Positions 41,898 to 52,200 of a DNA stretch of 64,000 nt are shown one piece after another. Origin of the DNA: Halopenitus sp041821145 (GTDB taxonomy: Archaea; Halobacteriota; Halobacteria; Halobacteriales; Haloferacaceae); the NCBI RefSeq assembly GCF_041821145.1, contig NZ_JBGUBC010000011.1, positions 35,873 to 99,872 of the forward strand, in the 5' to 3' direction. Numbering within the stretch: the first letter of the stretch is position 1; each line of letters starts with the position of its first letter. The notes under the pieces were generated by a model. That model saw only the letters and a list, made by a program, of their open reading frames with translations. It was not told the DNA's origin and ran no database searches. A program made the position numbers and the translations under genes.

Positions 41898-41937
41898 ATC
41901 CAGCCGCCGCGCGTTTCGCTCGCGTGGGTCGCAAAAA

Positions 41938-42012
41938 TGCTCGGTCGGGGATTTGAACCCCGGTCATCGGCTCGAAAGGCCGAAATGATTGGCCGGACTA
42001 CACCAACCGAGC
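41938..42012 (-). tRNA. tRNA-Glu (anticodon UUC)
   Basis: A 75-nt tRNA on the minus strand: acceptor GCUCGGU/ACCGAGC with discriminator A, anticodon stem UCGGC/GCCGA around loop CUUUCGA (anticodon UUC), and T arm CGGGG-UUCAAAU-CCCCG. No intron. The identity follows from the anticodon. Confidence 0.95.
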
Positions 42013-42141
42013 GCCCGCGTGGGCATTCGTAGGGAGTGGGGGGTCCCTAATAAATCCCTTCAATCGTCGCCGCCATGTGGGATCGACACGAACGACCGCC
42101 ATCGGGTCGATCGTCATCCCGTCATGGCCTGGGCGAAACGG

Positions 42142-42149
42142 GTTTACTC
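42142..42149 (+). promoter_or_regulatory. TATA-like element of the DNA glycosylase gene
   Basis: Sequence gtttactc centred about 27 nt before the GTG at 42173; it favours that start over the ATG at 42161. Confidence 0.45.
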
Positions 42150-42172
42150 CCGGCGGATCGATGAGTTGTCGT

Positions 42173-42775
42173 GTGAATCGAACGCTTCCCTCACGCGTCG
42201 AACCGGTCTTGCGGGAGGATCCGGTGCTCGCGCGACTCGTCGATCGTCACGGCGCGCTCACCGTGACGGCCGCAGATGAGCCGTTTCGGCGACTATGTAC
42301 GTCGATCATCAACCAACAGCTCTCGACCGCCTCGGCGGACGCGATCCGCGAACGGATGATCGCCGTGCTTGACGACGAAGTGACGCCAGGATCGATTCTC
42401 GACGCCGACGAGGACCGACTCCAGGAGGCCGGCCTGAGCGAATCGAAAGTCGAGTACCTTCACAGTGCTGCCGCGGCGTTCGAGGAACGAGATCTCACGC
42501 CGGCGGGGCTGTCCGGAGCCAGCGACGAGGAGGTGATCGCCGAACTCACCCGGATCCGCGGGATCGGCGAGTGGACTGCCCGGATGTACCTCATCTTTGT
42601 GCTCGGCCGCGAGGACGTCCTGCCGCTTTCGGATCTCGCGGTTCGGCGAGGGATCGAACAACTGTATGCCGACGACGGGACGTTGACCCGCGAGGAGATG
42701 CGCGGGATAGCCGAGGCCTGGCGACCGTATCGGAGCTACGGGACCCGATACGTCTGGGCGGAATACGAACGATGA
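42173..42775 (+). CDS. DNA-3-methyladenine glycosylase II (AlkA-like HhH-GPD)
   Basis: A 200-residue helix-hairpin-helix base-excision glycosylase that removes alkylated purines. The N-terminal region has FRRLCTSIINQQLSTASADA, and the HhH-GPD motif TRIRGIGEWTARMYLIFVLG is followed by the catalytic Asp in PLSDLAVRRGI. Compact relative to E. coli AlkA (282 residues), lacking its N-terminal beta domain, as in many archaea and yeast MAG1-like enzymes. Start chosen by TATA spacing; ATG 42161 is an alternative. Confidence 0.92.
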   Translation: MNRTLPSRVEPVLREDPVLARLVDRHGALTVTAADEPFRRLCTSIINQQLSTASADAIRERMIAVLDDEVTPGSILDADEDRLQEAGLSESKVEYLHSAAAAFEERDLTPAGLSGASDEEVIAELTRIRGIGEWTARMYLIFVLGREDVLPLSDLAVRRGIEQLYADDGTLTREEMRGIAEAWRPYRSYGTRYVWAEYER

Positions 42776-42955
42776 CCGAGACGGGTGGAGACGGCAACCG
42801 CTCGAAGGGGAGATGGGCGAACTGTCGGCATCGGTCGTGACGTCGCGCGAGGAGGATGCCGAACGGTCGCTGCTCGTCGCGCGTTGAGCCGTTATTTCAC
42901 GCGGGCGAGTGCGTCGGATTCGTATATAACCCGTCGGTCGGAAGTCCCAACTGAT

Positions 42956-42975
42956 CGTAACCTCGGTTGGTTACG
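42956..42975. repeat. Inverted repeat upstream of moaA
   Basis: cgtaacc-tcggtt-ggttacg: two 7-nt arms with a 6-nt loop, ending about 22 nt before the moaA TATA box; a plausible operator. Confidence 0.6.
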
Positions 42976-42996
42976 TCGGTCCGAATACGACCCCGG

Positions 42997-43005
42997 TATT
43001 TAAGC
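42997..43005 (+). promoter_or_regulatory. TATA box of moaA
   Basis: Sequence tatttaagc centred about 28 nt before the ATG at 43029, preceded by a BRE-like ccccgg. Confidence 0.7.
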
Positions 43006-43028
43006 TTGCATGGAAACTTCAATCGAAT

Positions 43029-44066
43029 ATGAACGAACCGCTCTCGGACGATTTCGGGCGGGAGGTCACCGGCGTCCGGATCTCATTGACGGACCGCTGT
43101 AACTTCGATTGCGTCTACTGTCACAACGAGGGACTCGGGGACACGCGCGGACCCATGGAGCCGAGCGAGAACGAAATGACCGCGGACCAGATCGTTCGGT
43201 TCCTCGACGTCGTCGAGGAGTATGGCGTTCGAAAGGTGAAGTTCACCGGCGGCGAACCCATGCTTCGAGAGGATCTGGCCGAGATAATCGATCGAACACC
43301 CGACTCCATGGAGGTCTCGATGACGACGAACGGAACGTTCCTGCCGGGGCGCGCCGAGGAACTCGCCGCTGCCGGCCTCGATCGCGTGAACGTCTCACAG
43401 GACGCACTCGAGCCGGAGGCGTTCGCGGAGATCACGAAATCGGGAGCCTACGAGCGGGTCATCGAGGGCGTCGAGGCGGCACTCGATGCGGGACTGGCGC
43501 CGGTGAAACTCAACATGGTCGTCTTCGAGCATACCGCCGGCTACGTCGAGGGAATGGTCGACCACGTCGCGAAAAACGACGGTCTCCAGTTACAACTCAT
43601 CGAGTACATGCCCGAGTTGACCGGCAAGCCCGAATGGAGCATCGACATCAGTCGGGTTCACGACTGGCTCGCCGATATTGCCCACCGGGTCGAACACCGC
43701 GAGATGCACGACCGGAAACGGTATTTCGTCGGCGAGGGGGCCACGGACGCGACCGGGGCGACGGGTGCGGCCGAGATGGACGGCTCCCCCGGCATGGTAG
43801 AGATCGTCGATCCGGTCGAAAACGAGACGTTCTGTGCTAACTGCGGCCGAGTGCGGGTCACTCACGAGGGGTACCTCAAGGGGTGTCTCAACCGCAACGA
43901 CGACCTCCGGTCGATGGGGGAGATGACCCGCGAGGAGATCGCCGAGACGTTCGAGAGGGTCGTCGCCGAGCGGGTCCCCTACTACGGTGAGTATCTGATC
44001 GAGAACGACGAAGGGGAATACGAGATCAACGACGAGTACCTCGCGACGCCGTCGATCGCGGATTAA
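43029..44066 (+). CDS. moaA: GTP 3',8-cyclase MoaA
   Basis: A radical-SAM enzyme that rearranges GTP for cyclic pyranopterin monophosphate, the first molybdenum-cofactor step. The N-terminal cluster motif CNFDCVYC is at C24, C28 and C31; the C-terminal cluster uses FCANCGRVRVTHEG and a later Cys (KGCLNRND). KFTGGEPMLR is the SAM-side glycine motif. At 345 residues it has a short Gly/Ala/Thr-rich insertion (near residues 238-255). Works upstream of the MobB-MoaE fusion at 2.7 kb. The canonical C-terminal GG dipeptide of MoaA is absent (ends ATPSIAD). Confidence 0.95.
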   Translation: MNEPLSDDFGREVTGVRISLTDRCNFDCVYCHNEGLGDTRGPMEPSENEMTADQIVRFLDVVEEYGVRKVKFTGGEPMLREDLAEIIDRTPDSMEVSMTTNGTFLPGRAEELAAAGLDRVNVSQDALEPEAFAEITKSGAYERVIEGVEAALDAGLAPVKLNMVVFEHTAGYVEGMVDHVAKNDGLQLQLIEYMPELTGKPEWSIDISRVHDWLADIAHRVEHREMHDRKRYFVGEGATDATGATGAAEMDGSPGMVEIVDPVENETFCANCGRVRVTHEGYLKGCLNRNDDLRSMGEMTREEIAETFERVVAERVPYYGEYLIENDEGEYEINDEYLATPSIAD

Positions 44067-44193
44067 CCGTCGGGATCCGACGACCCGTCGGGATAACGAC
44101 CGTTATTCATCAGTCGTCGATCGAACCGATCTTGAACTGATCCTGAACCGATCCTGAACCGATCACCCACAAACGGCGAGAGATGTCCCCGGA

Positions 44194-44643
44194 TCACTCC
44201 TCCTCGGGAGCGAACTCGACGAGAGTAAGGTCGCGATCGAGGAGACAGTGGTCGTGTGGCGGGTCGCCAAGCACCTGCTCTATCGTCCGTTCCTCCTCGA
44301 AATCGACGCCGTCAGGCACACAGTAGTGGTGGCTCGGACACTCCGTGTGGGGACAGTCACCGGCGAGTGCCGTCGTGTTCCCGGCGTAGGCCCGTCTGGA
44401 GGGAACGTTCGCAGGCACGGAGGCAGGTTCGACCTCGACGGCACGAACGCCGGCGTCATGGACCGCACACTCGAGCGTCCGGGCGTTCTCGCGGACGGCC
44501 GTGATCCGGTAGCGAGTTCCCTCCGAGAGGTTGAGACATTGTCCGCGGTAGGGACAGCCCTCGCAGGCGTCCGATTCCCCTCGATAGACGAACTCGCGGC
44601 CGACGTCAGCGAGCCGGGTTCCGACGAGCGTGACGGTCGACAT
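44194..44643 (-). CDS. UPF0179 cysteine-rich protein
   Basis: A 149-residue archaeal family protein with cysteine clusters CEGCPYRGQC (near residues 28-37), CPHTECPSHHYC (near 97-108) and later Cys/His residues, suggesting a metal or Fe-S site. Function unknown. A TATA box lies 27 nt before the ATG. Divergent from tmcA. Confidence 0.88.
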   Translation of the reverse strand: MSTVTLVGTRLADVGREFVYRGESDACEGCPYRGQCLNLSEGTRYRITAVRENARTLECAVHDAGVRAVEVEPASVPANVPSRRAYAGNTTALAGDCPHTECPSHHYCVPDGVDFEEERTIEQVLGDPPHDHCLLDRDLTLVEFAPEEE

Positions 44644-44665
44644 GTCGGGACCGATGGTCTCCGGC

Positions 44666-44674
44666 GCGTTAAGC
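44666..44674 (-). promoter_or_regulatory. TATA box of the UPF0179 gene
   Basis: Minus-strand gcttaacgc centred 27 nt before the ATG at 44643. Confidence 0.55.
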
Positions 44675-44797
44675 CTCTCGACCGACGACCGCCCTCACGA
44701 CGCGATCGCGGCCACAAGAACGGGCAGCTGTGGAAGTCGGCCCGTCGGATCCCTCACCCCGAAAGCCACATACGCCCGCTCGGCCAATCGGAAACGA

Positions 44798-47338
44798 ATG
44801 AGCGCGGACCGGTCGACCCCGGAGTCGTCGTTCCTCGAGTTCGTGACGCGACTCCACGCGGAGGCGACTCGAGCCAACGAGCGCCGCGGACTCGTGCTTG
44901 CCGGCGATCGCGACGCTGGCATTGACGCCGCCTTCAGCGCGGTGGACGCGTGGAACGTCGACGATACCGACGTGTCGATCGTGTCGACCCGGAAGGGATT
45001 TCGATTCGATCGCCTCTCGCCGCGGCGTGCCGAGTCGCTTCTGGGAACGACGCGTGAAATGGTGATCCTTGACTGTCACGAACGGTTCCAACCGAACACG
45101 CTCGGACAGGTCCTCGGGGCGGTCGACGGTGGGGGACTTCTCGTACTCGTGACGCCGCCGCTCGACGACTGGCCGGAGATCCGCGACGGGTTCGACGAGG
45201 CGCTTACAGTTCCACCCTACAGCATCGACGACGTTACCGGTCGGTTTCGTCGCCGAATCGTCCGGACGCTTCGCGACCACGAGGGCATCGCGATCGCGAG
45301 TGTCCGGGACGGTGATACGGCGGCCGACTCGTCCGGGGTACGGGTTCGAACACGAGGGCTGACGGATCCTCCCGCCCGCACCGGTCGGAAGCCACAGCGA
45401 CCACCCGCGAACGCCGAGTTTCCGGACCCCGTCTACGAGTCGTGTCTCACGCCCGATCAGGTTCGGGCGGTTCGGGCGTTCGAGTCGCTTCGCGGGCCCG
45501 CGGCGAAGGCGGCGGTCGTCCTCGAGTCGGATCGAGGGCGGGGAAAATCGAGCGCGGCGGGACTGGCCGCCGCGGCTCTGGCCATGGAGGGAGAACGCGT
45601 TCTGGTGACGGCGCCGGACGCGACCAACGTGGCGAGCCTCTTCGAGCGCGTCCGGGAGTTCCTCTCCAAGCACGGAACCATTCGAACCGTCGACGACGAG
45701 GAACGACGATTCGAGACCGGTACTGGGGGGGGTATCGAGTACGTCCCGCCATCCGTTGCCGCTGCGAGCGTGGATCAACGGGGGGATTCAGCGACCGGGG
45801 CGGATCGACCACTTCTCTCGAATTCGACCGGGAGGGAACCCAGGCGCCCCCGTCCCGACACCGTTATCGTCGACGAGGCGGCGGCACTTCCGGTCGCGAC
45901 GCTCGATCGGCTCCTGTCGGCTGACGCGATCGCGTTCTCCACGACGATCCACGGCTATGAGGGCGCTGGACGGGGGTTCTCGGTCCGGTTCAAGGACCAT
46001 CTTCGGGAGGCCGAACGCGACGACGGCCGGACGGTCCGTGACGTCCGCCTCGAGGAGCCGATTCGGTACGCTCGCGGGGATCCGATCGAACGGTTCGGGT
46101 TCCACGCGCTGCTGCTCGATGCGGCTCCGGCCGCCGCGGAGGCGGTCGACGACCTCCGGATGGAGAACGCCCGGACTCGAGACGGCCCCTCGATCGCCTA
46201 TCGCGCTCTCGATCCGGAGGAGTTGATCGCCGACGAGCACCTGCTCGGAGAGGCGTTCGGGCTGCTCGTGTTCGCACACTACCGGACCGAGCCGAACGAT
46301 CTGGCTCGGCTATTGGATGCACCGAACCTCTCCGTACGCGCACTGATGGCCCGCGGACACGTGCTCGCGGTTGCCCTCCTGGCACGGGAGGGCGGCCTCG
46401 ATCCTGACCTTCGGGCATCGATGTACGAGGGCTCACGGGTTCGCGGCAATATGATTCCGGACGTGCTCACGAGTCAGCTCCGGGACGAGGACGCCGGACG
46501 GCCGGTCGGCCTTCGAACGATGCGGATCGCCACTCATCCGGCGATCCGAGGGCGAGGATTCGGGAGCCACCTTCTCGATCGGATCCACGCGGAGTTCGCC
46601 GACGGGGACACGAAGGGGAACGAAGGCGATACCGAAACGTCGAACGAAGACGGGATCGCGGTCGACTACTTCGGGGTCAGCTACGGCGCCACTCCACAAC
46701 TCGTCCGGTTCTGGCGCCGTGCGGGTTACGGCACCGTTCATGTCTCCGCGACGCGGAACGCGACGTCCGGCGAGCACTCGGCGGTCATGATCCGTCCCGC
46801 GAACGAAGCCGGAGAGAGACTCCTTGCTCGACACGCGGACGCGCTCGCAGACCGGATGCGTGACGGGCTCTCGGACGCGCTACGAACGGTCGAGCCGGAC
46901 GTGATCCGGGCGACGCTCGGAGCGTGTCCGGCGTCCGGAACGCAACGAGTCGACCTCTCCGAACGCGACTGGCGAGCCGCCGTGGCAGCGGCCGTCGGAC
47001 CCGGGACCTACGACGCGGCGCCCGGCGCGATCCGGGATCTCGCGTGTGCATCTCTCCTCGATCGGGGCGGCGACCTCGATGAGGAGGGACGGAGGGATGA
47101 CGGAAAAACCGGGGGTGAGAACGGAAACGGCGACGATCCGCCGCTCACGGAGCGCGAGGAGCAAGTGCTCGTGTCGAAGGTGCTACAGGGGCATCCGGAG
47201 ACACGCGTCGCCGACGAACTGGGGTTCACGTCCACGCGCGAGTGCATGCGAACGCTCGGGTCGGCGATCGACGGCCTGCTCGACGTTTACGGCGGCGAGA
47301 TCGTCGACGAAGAGCGCGCGCGGTTCGAAACACGGTGA
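44798..47338 (+). CDS. tmcA: tRNA(Met) cytidine acetyltransferase TmcA
   Basis: Makes N4-acetylcytidine in tRNA, and in archaea also in other RNAs, using acetyl-CoA and ATP. The 846 residues contain an N-terminal DUF1726 region, a RecD-like helicase/ATPase domain (Walker A SDRGRGKSSAAG, Walker B VIVDEAAALP), a GNAT acetyltransferase domain (RTMRIATHPAIRGRGFGSHL) and a C-terminal tRNA-binding region with a helix-turn-helix-like end (LTEREEQVLVSKVLQG). The ATG at 44798 has a TATA-like ccacatac about 27 nt upstream; the frame is open earlier but overlaps UPF0179. Confidence 0.95.
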   Translation: MSADRSTPESSFLEFVTRLHAEATRANERRGLVLAGDRDAGIDAAFSAVDAWNVDDTDVSIVSTRKGFRFDRLSPRRAESLLGTTREMVILDCHERFQPNTLGQVLGAVDGGGLLVLVTPPLDDWPEIRDGFDEALTVPPYSIDDVTGRFRRRIVRTLRDHEGIAIASVRDGDTAADSSGVRVRTRGLTDPPARTGRKPQRPPANAEFPDPVYESCLTPDQVRAVRAFESLRGPAAKAAVVLESDRGRGKSSAAGLAAAALAMEGERVLVTAPDATNVASLFERVREFLSKHGTIRTVDDEERRFETGTGGGIEYVPPSVAAASVDQRGDSATGADRPLLSNSTGREPRRPRPDTVIVDEAAALPVATLDRLLSADAIAFSTTIHGYEGAGRGFSVRFKDHLREAERDDGRTVRDVRLEEPIRYARGDPIERFGFHALLLDAAPAAAEAVDDLRMENARTRDGPSIAYRALDPEELIADEHLLGEAFGLLVFAHYRTEPNDLARLLDAPNLSVRALMARGHVLAVALLAREGGLDPDLRASMYEGSRVRGNMIPDVLTSQLRDEDAGRPVGLRTMRIATHPAIRGRGFGSHLLDRIHAEFADGDTKGNEGDTETSNEDGIAVDYFGVSYGATPQLVRFWRRAGYGTVHVSATRNATSGEHSAVMIRPANEAGERLLARHADALADRMRDGLSDALRTVEPDVIRATLGACPASGTQRVDLSERDWRAAVAAAVGPGTYDAAPGAIRDLACASLLDRGGDLDEEGRRDDGKTGGENGNGDDPPLTEREEQVLVSKVLQGHPETRVADELGFTSTRECMRTLGSAIDGLLDVYGGEIVDEERARFETR

Positions 47339-47384
47339 CGTGACCCCTTCGTCGTCGCCGATCGCGAGACTGCCGCGAGCCGGA

Positions 47385-47393
47385 GGCTTATCC
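47385..47393 (+). promoter_or_regulatory. TATA-like element of the hydroxyacid dehydrogenase gene
   Basis: Sequence ggcttatcc centred about 28 nt before the ATG at 47417. Confidence 0.5.
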
Positions 47394-47416
47394 GATCGCT
47401 CGACGAACGGCCGTTC

Positions 47417-48364
47417 ATGTCCGATCCAGACGTTCTGGTCCAGCGACAGAAGATCCACGGCATGGACGGGACGACATACGCCGCGGCCCTGCGCGAGCGG
47501 CTTCCCGATCTGGACGTCGTCCATCCGGCGACGCCCGAAGAGGAACGAAAGTACCTGCGGACCGCCCGGGTGTCCACCGGATTCGCACTCACACCCGAGC
47601 AACTCGAGATCGCGGAGAACCTCGAACTGTTCGCCGGCGTCTACGCCGGAACGGGCCACCTCGAACTCGACGCCTTCGAGCGCCACGGCGTCGCCGTGAC
47701 GAACGGGTCGGGCGTCCACGTTCCGAACATCTCCGAGTACGTGATCGGGATGATGATCGCCCATGCGAGACGGTTCCACAGGGCCGTTCGCAACCAGGAG
47801 CGTCAAAGCTGGCATACCCACCCAGTGACCGAGGTGTCCGGGTCCCGGGTCGCGATCGTCGGTCTGGGCGCGATCGGACGAGGAATCGTCGACCGGCTGG
47901 ACGCCTTCGACGTGGAGACGGTCGGCGTGCGGTACTCCCCGGAGAAAGGCGGCCCGACCGGGGAGGTGTACGGCTTCGAAGACGTGCACGCAGCCGCCTC
48001 GGATGCGGAGTACGTCGTTCTCGCCTGCCCGCTCACCGAGGCGACGGAGAACCTCGTCGACGCGGATCTGCTTCGAACGATGCGCTCCGACGCGATCCTC
48101 ATCAACATCGCGCGTGGCGGCGTCGTCGACACCGACGCCCTGGTCTCGGCACTGCAGACGAACGACGTTCGAAGCGCGGCACTCGACGTGACCGATCCGG
48201 AACCACTTCCGGGAGACCATCCCCTGTGGCGTCTCGAGAACGTGACGATAACGCCACACAACGCCGGCAACACGCCGAAGTACTTCGAACGGTGTGCGGA
48301 CATCCTCGCGGAGAATCTCGATCGACTCGACGAAGGCGAGGCGCTTCGGAACCGCGTCCTATAG
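47417..48364 (+). CDS. D-2-hydroxyacid dehydrogenase (NAD-dependent)
   Basis: A 315-residue member of the D-isomer-specific 2-hydroxyacid dehydrogenase family. The Rossmann motif VGLGAIGRGIVDRL is near residue 150, the catalytic Arg in NIARGGVVDT near 231, Glu in DVTDPEPLP, and His in ITPHNAG near 281. It interconverts a 2-oxoacid and a D-2-hydroxyacid; related enzymes include formate and phosphoglycerate dehydrogenases. It converges on an FAH-fold gene and lies 1 kb from a flavin-dependent 2-hydroxyacid dehydrogenase. Confidence 0.92.
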   Translation: MSDPDVLVQRQKIHGMDGTTYAAALRERLPDLDVVHPATPEEERKYLRTARVSTGFALTPEQLEIAENLELFAGVYAGTGHLELDAFERHGVAVTNGSGVHVPNISEYVIGMMIAHARRFHRAVRNQERQSWHTHPVTEVSGSRVAIVGLGAIGRGIVDRLDAFDVETVGVRYSPEKGGPTGEVYGFEDVHAAASDAEYVVLACPLTEATENLVDADLLRTMRSDAILINIARGGVVDTDALVSALQTNDVRSAALDVTDPEPLPGDHPLWRLENVTITPHNAGNTPKYFERCADILAENLDRLDEGEALRNRVL

Positions 48365-48394
48365 CGCGTTTGGCTCTTCGGTGTCGGTTTGTCG

Positions 48395-49129
48395 TCAGTG
48401 TGTGGACGGGAACTCGCCCTCGACGACCCGGTTTTCGAGCGTGCCGATCCCCTCGTAGGTGATCGATACCGTCTCGCCGGGCTCGACGAGTCCGGGATTG
48501 GCGGGACTACCGAACGCGATACAGTCGCCGGGACGCAAGGTGAATCGCTTCGAGAGGTGGGCCACTATCTCGTGGGGATCGAACAGCATTAATTCGGTGG
48601 TCGCGTCCTGTCGACGCTCACCGCCGACGAACGTCTCCATGTCCAGATCGAAGGGATCGAGGTCCGTCTCGATCCACGGCCCGAGCGGCGCGGAGCCGTC
48701 GAAGGCCTTTCGGGCCGTTCGACCGACCTGATCGAGAGCGTCGATGTCGTTGAGAATGGTGTAGCCGCGAAGGATCCCGGGGACGGCGGCCGGCTCCAGC
48801 GACCGGCATCGCTCGCCGATCACGGCGACCAGCTCGCCGGCGTAGGTCAGTTCCTCGGTCCAGTCGGGATGGGGGATCGTCTCGCCGTGAGCGAGGAGAC
48901 TCGTCGGCGGCTTGATGAAGAAGTCGGGTTCCTCGGGACGCTCGTAGGACATCTGATCGAGGGTCTCGGCATAGTTTCGCCCGACACAGTAGAGTGCGGA
49001 CGGTTCACACGGCGGCAACAACCGACCGTCGGTTCCGACCTCGTAGACCCCGTCGTCGGCCACGACCGTTCCGTCCACGTACCGTCCCTCGATCGGTCCC
49101 TCCGGCGTGAGCAGCCGTGCGAGTCGCAT
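48395..49129 (-). CDS. Fumarylacetoacetate hydrolase-fold protein
   Basis: A 244-residue FAH-fold enzyme. CVGRNYAETLDQM, then FFIKPPTSLLAHGETIPHP, the metal-site ELTYAGELVAVIG and FGSPANPGLVEPGETVSI are landmarks. Known members hydrolyse C-C bonds of acylpyruvates, decarboxylate oxaloacetate or isomerise catabolic dienoates; this one could handle oxo-acids from the neighbouring dehydrogenases. ATG 49129 is chosen by a TATA box 26 nt upstream. Confidence 0.9.
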   Translation of the reverse strand: MRLARLLTPEGPIEGRYVDGTVVADDGVYEVGTDGRLLPPCEPSALYCVGRNYAETLDQMSYERPEEPDFFIKPPTSLLAHGETIPHPDWTEELTYAGELVAVIGERCRSLEPAAVPGILRGYTILNDIDALDQVGRTARKAFDGSAPLGPWIETDLDPFDLDMETFVGGERRQDATTELMLFDPHEIVAHLSKRFTLRPGDCIAFGSPANPGLVEPGETVSITYEGIGTLENRVVEGEFPSTH

Positions 49130-49150
49130 ACCGCGTTGTGGGTCCGGATC

Positions 49151-49160
49151 GGGTAAAAAC
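49151..49160 (-). promoter_or_regulatory. TATA box of the FAH-fold gene
   Basis: Minus-strand cgtttttacc centred about 26 nt before the ATG at 49129. Confidence 0.6.
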
Positions 49161-49267
49161 GCCCCGATGGGCGCGTCCCGACGTCTCCCTGTCCGCCCGC
49201 CGGATGGGGCCCGATCGGGACGATACTGCTTGCGTGACCGGATCGTTCCTCCCGATCGTTGACGACA

Positions 49268-49277
49268 ATCTTTATTG
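49268..49277 (+). promoter_or_regulatory. TATA box of the FAD/Fe-S dehydrogenase gene
   Basis: Sequence atctttattg centred about 27 nt before the ATG at 49300; supports that start. Confidence 0.6.
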
Positions 49278-49299
49278 GACGGAGGCCGAGTCGGGAGGT

Positions 49300-52200
49300 A
49301 TGGCTGTCGACGAGCGGCCGGACCCCGATCCGGCGGCATCAGCGGCGACGCTTGGCCACGCTCGGCCGGACGCGGAGGAATACGCGGCTCTCGCGGAGGA
49401 CCTTCGCGAGCGCGTCGCCGGCGAGGTCCAGTTCGACGAGTACGCACAGATTCTGTATGCGACCGACGGGAGCGTCTACCAGGCGCGGCCGGCCGGCGTC
49501 GTCTTTCCGACCGACGTCTCCGACGTCCAGTCGGCGGTTCGGACCGCAGCCGACCACGGCGTTCCGGTGTTGCCCCGCGGGACGGGATCCTCGCTCGCCG
49601 GACAGGCGGTCGGTCCCGGCTGCGTCGTGTTGGATTTCACCCGGTACATGGACGATATTCTGGAGGTTCGCCCGGACGACCGGCGGGCGGTCGTCGAACC
49701 CGGCGTCGTCCAGGACCGCCTCGACGACGCGCTCTCCGAACACGGCTTGAAGTTCGCGCCGGATCCGGCCTCCTCCGGTCGGGCGACGATCGGCGGTGGG
49801 ATCGGAAACAACTCGACGGGGGCTCACTCCGTACGCTATGGGATCACGGACGCCTACACCGAGGAACTTCGGGTCGTGCTCGCGAACGGCGAAACGATCC
49901 ATACCCGGGAAATCGTCCTCGACTCGCCGGAATACGAGGCGATCGTCGAGGGAGACGACGCCGAAGCACGGATCTACGAAACGGTTCGCGGGATCATCGA
50001 GGAGAACGAACGGGAGATCGAGAATCGATACCCCGATCTCAAACGCTCCGTCTCCGGATACAACCTCCAAAAGGCGATCTACGAGACCGACGACGGCGAT
50101 CGGGTCATCAACCTCTCGAAACTGTTCGTCGGTGCCGAGGGCACGCTCGGGATCGTCGTCGAGGCGGAACTCTCGCTCGTGAGGTTACCCGAGGAGACCG
50201 CACTCGTCCTCTACTGCTTTTCGGACCTGATCGACGCGCTGCGGGCAGTCCCGGAGGCACTCGAGTTCGAGGTGAGTGCTGTCGAGTTGATGGATCAGGA
50301 GGTGTTCCGACTGGCCGCCGACTCCGAGGGATACGCGGAGTACGTCGAGGCGATCCCGGAGGGGACCGCCGCCGCGCTGCTTTTGGAGTTCGACTCGGAA
50401 CTCGTCGACGACTTCCAGACCGCGATCGACGAAACGAACGAGTGGTTTCGTGGGGACGGACGCGCCTTCGAGGCAGTCGAGGCCTACTCGGAGCGTGCTC
50501 AGGCGGATCTGTGGAAGCTCCGGAAGGCGGCGATTCCCCTGTTGATGAGCCTGGAAGGCGACCCGAAGCCGTATCCGTTCATCGAGGACGCGACCGTGCC
50601 ACCAGCGGAACTCGCCGAATACGTCCAGGGATTTCAGTCGATCCTGGAGGCCCACGACACCTCGGCGGCTTACTTCGCTCACGCCGGCTCGGGGACGCTC
50701 CACATCCGGCCGATCGTGAACCTGAAGGAACGTGACGGAGCCGAGACGCTCCATTCGATCACCGACGACGTCACCGATCTCGTCTTGGAACACCACGGCG
50801 CCTTCTCGGGGGAACACGGCGACGGGATGGCCCGAACCGAGTTCACGCCGAAGATGTACGGGGAGGACCTGTGGCAGGCATTCAAGGAGGTAAAGACGGC
50901 CTTCGATCCTGACTGGCAACTGCATCCGGGAAACGTCGTCTACCGCGACGGTCCCGAGGATCCGGGGCCGGATTCGGATCGAGGCGTCGGCGCCGACAAC
51001 CGCGAACACCTCCGGTATGGACCGGACTATCAGTCGATAGAGCCGGTGACGGAGATGGACTTCTCCGAGGAAGGAGGATTTTCCCACCTCGTCGAGTTGT
51101 GTAACGGCTGTGGGACCTGTCGGGAGACCGAATCGGGAACGATGTGTCCGACCTTTCGCGCCTCCAGAGAGGAGATCCAGTCGACCCGGGGGCGCGCGAA
51201 CATGCTCCGAGCGGCGATAAGCGGGGAACTCCCGGCCGAGGAACTGCACTCCGATCGGTTCCAGGAGGAAGTGTTGGGTCTGTGTGTCGGCTGTAAGGGC
51301 TGTCAAAGCGACTGCCCGACCGGCGTCGATCTGGCAAAGTTGAAAGCCGAGGTGAAGCACCGACATCACGATTCGCACGGATCGAGTCTCAGGGAGCGTC
51401 TGTTCCGCGACATCGATCGGCTCTCGGCGCTTGCGAGCACGCTCGCCCCCCTCTCGAACGTCGCGACATCGATCCCGGGTGCGAGGACGGTTCTCGAACG
51501 GACGGTCGGGATCGCCGCGGATCGGGAGCTCCCGACGTTCCGCTCTGAGAGTCTCCTCGACTGGTTCGAGGCCCGCGGTGGCCCCGCGATCGACGAGGCG
51601 GACGCCGAGGGGACGATACTTCTGTTCCCCGACACCTACACGACCTACAGTTATCCCGACCCCGGCAAGGCAGCAGTCGAGGTGCTTGAGGCGGCGGGAT
51701 ACCGCGTCGAGATTCCCGACGATCTCGCGCCCTCGGGGCGGGCGGCCCACTCGACTGGGTTTCTCGACGTCGCTCGCGATCGAGCACGCGAGAACGTCGC
51801 CGCGCTCGCATCCCGAGTCGAGAAAGGGGCACACGTCGTGTTCGTCGAACCCTCCGACGCCGTCATGTTCCAGGACGAGTATCTCGATCTCCTGGCGGAC
51901 GAGGACGCGACACGCGTGAGCGCGAACGCTCACGGCGTCATGGAGTTTCTCGATCTCGCCCGCATCGACGAGGAGCTCACGTTCAACGCGCCCGCGGAGA
52001 CGGTGACCTACCACGGCCATTGCAACCAGAAGGCCATGAACACGGACCATCACGCCGTCGGCGTCCTCCGGCGTGCGGGCTATGCGGTCGACCCGCTCGA
52101 TTCCGGCTGCTGTGGCATGGCGGGATCGTTCGGCTACGAGGCCGAACATCACGACCTCTCGATGGCGATCGGTCGGATCCTGTTCGGGCAGATCGACGAC

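Larger units (their letters stand above)
42776..43028. other. 253-bp spacer upstream of moaA
   Basis: Holds no clear gene. A second good TATA word (gtatataac, 42922-42930) lies 100 nt before moaA, followed by a perfect inverted repeat at 42956-42975. A 21-codon frame starting MGELSASVVTSREEDAERS (42823) has coding-like codon use but is too short to call. Confidence 0.5.
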
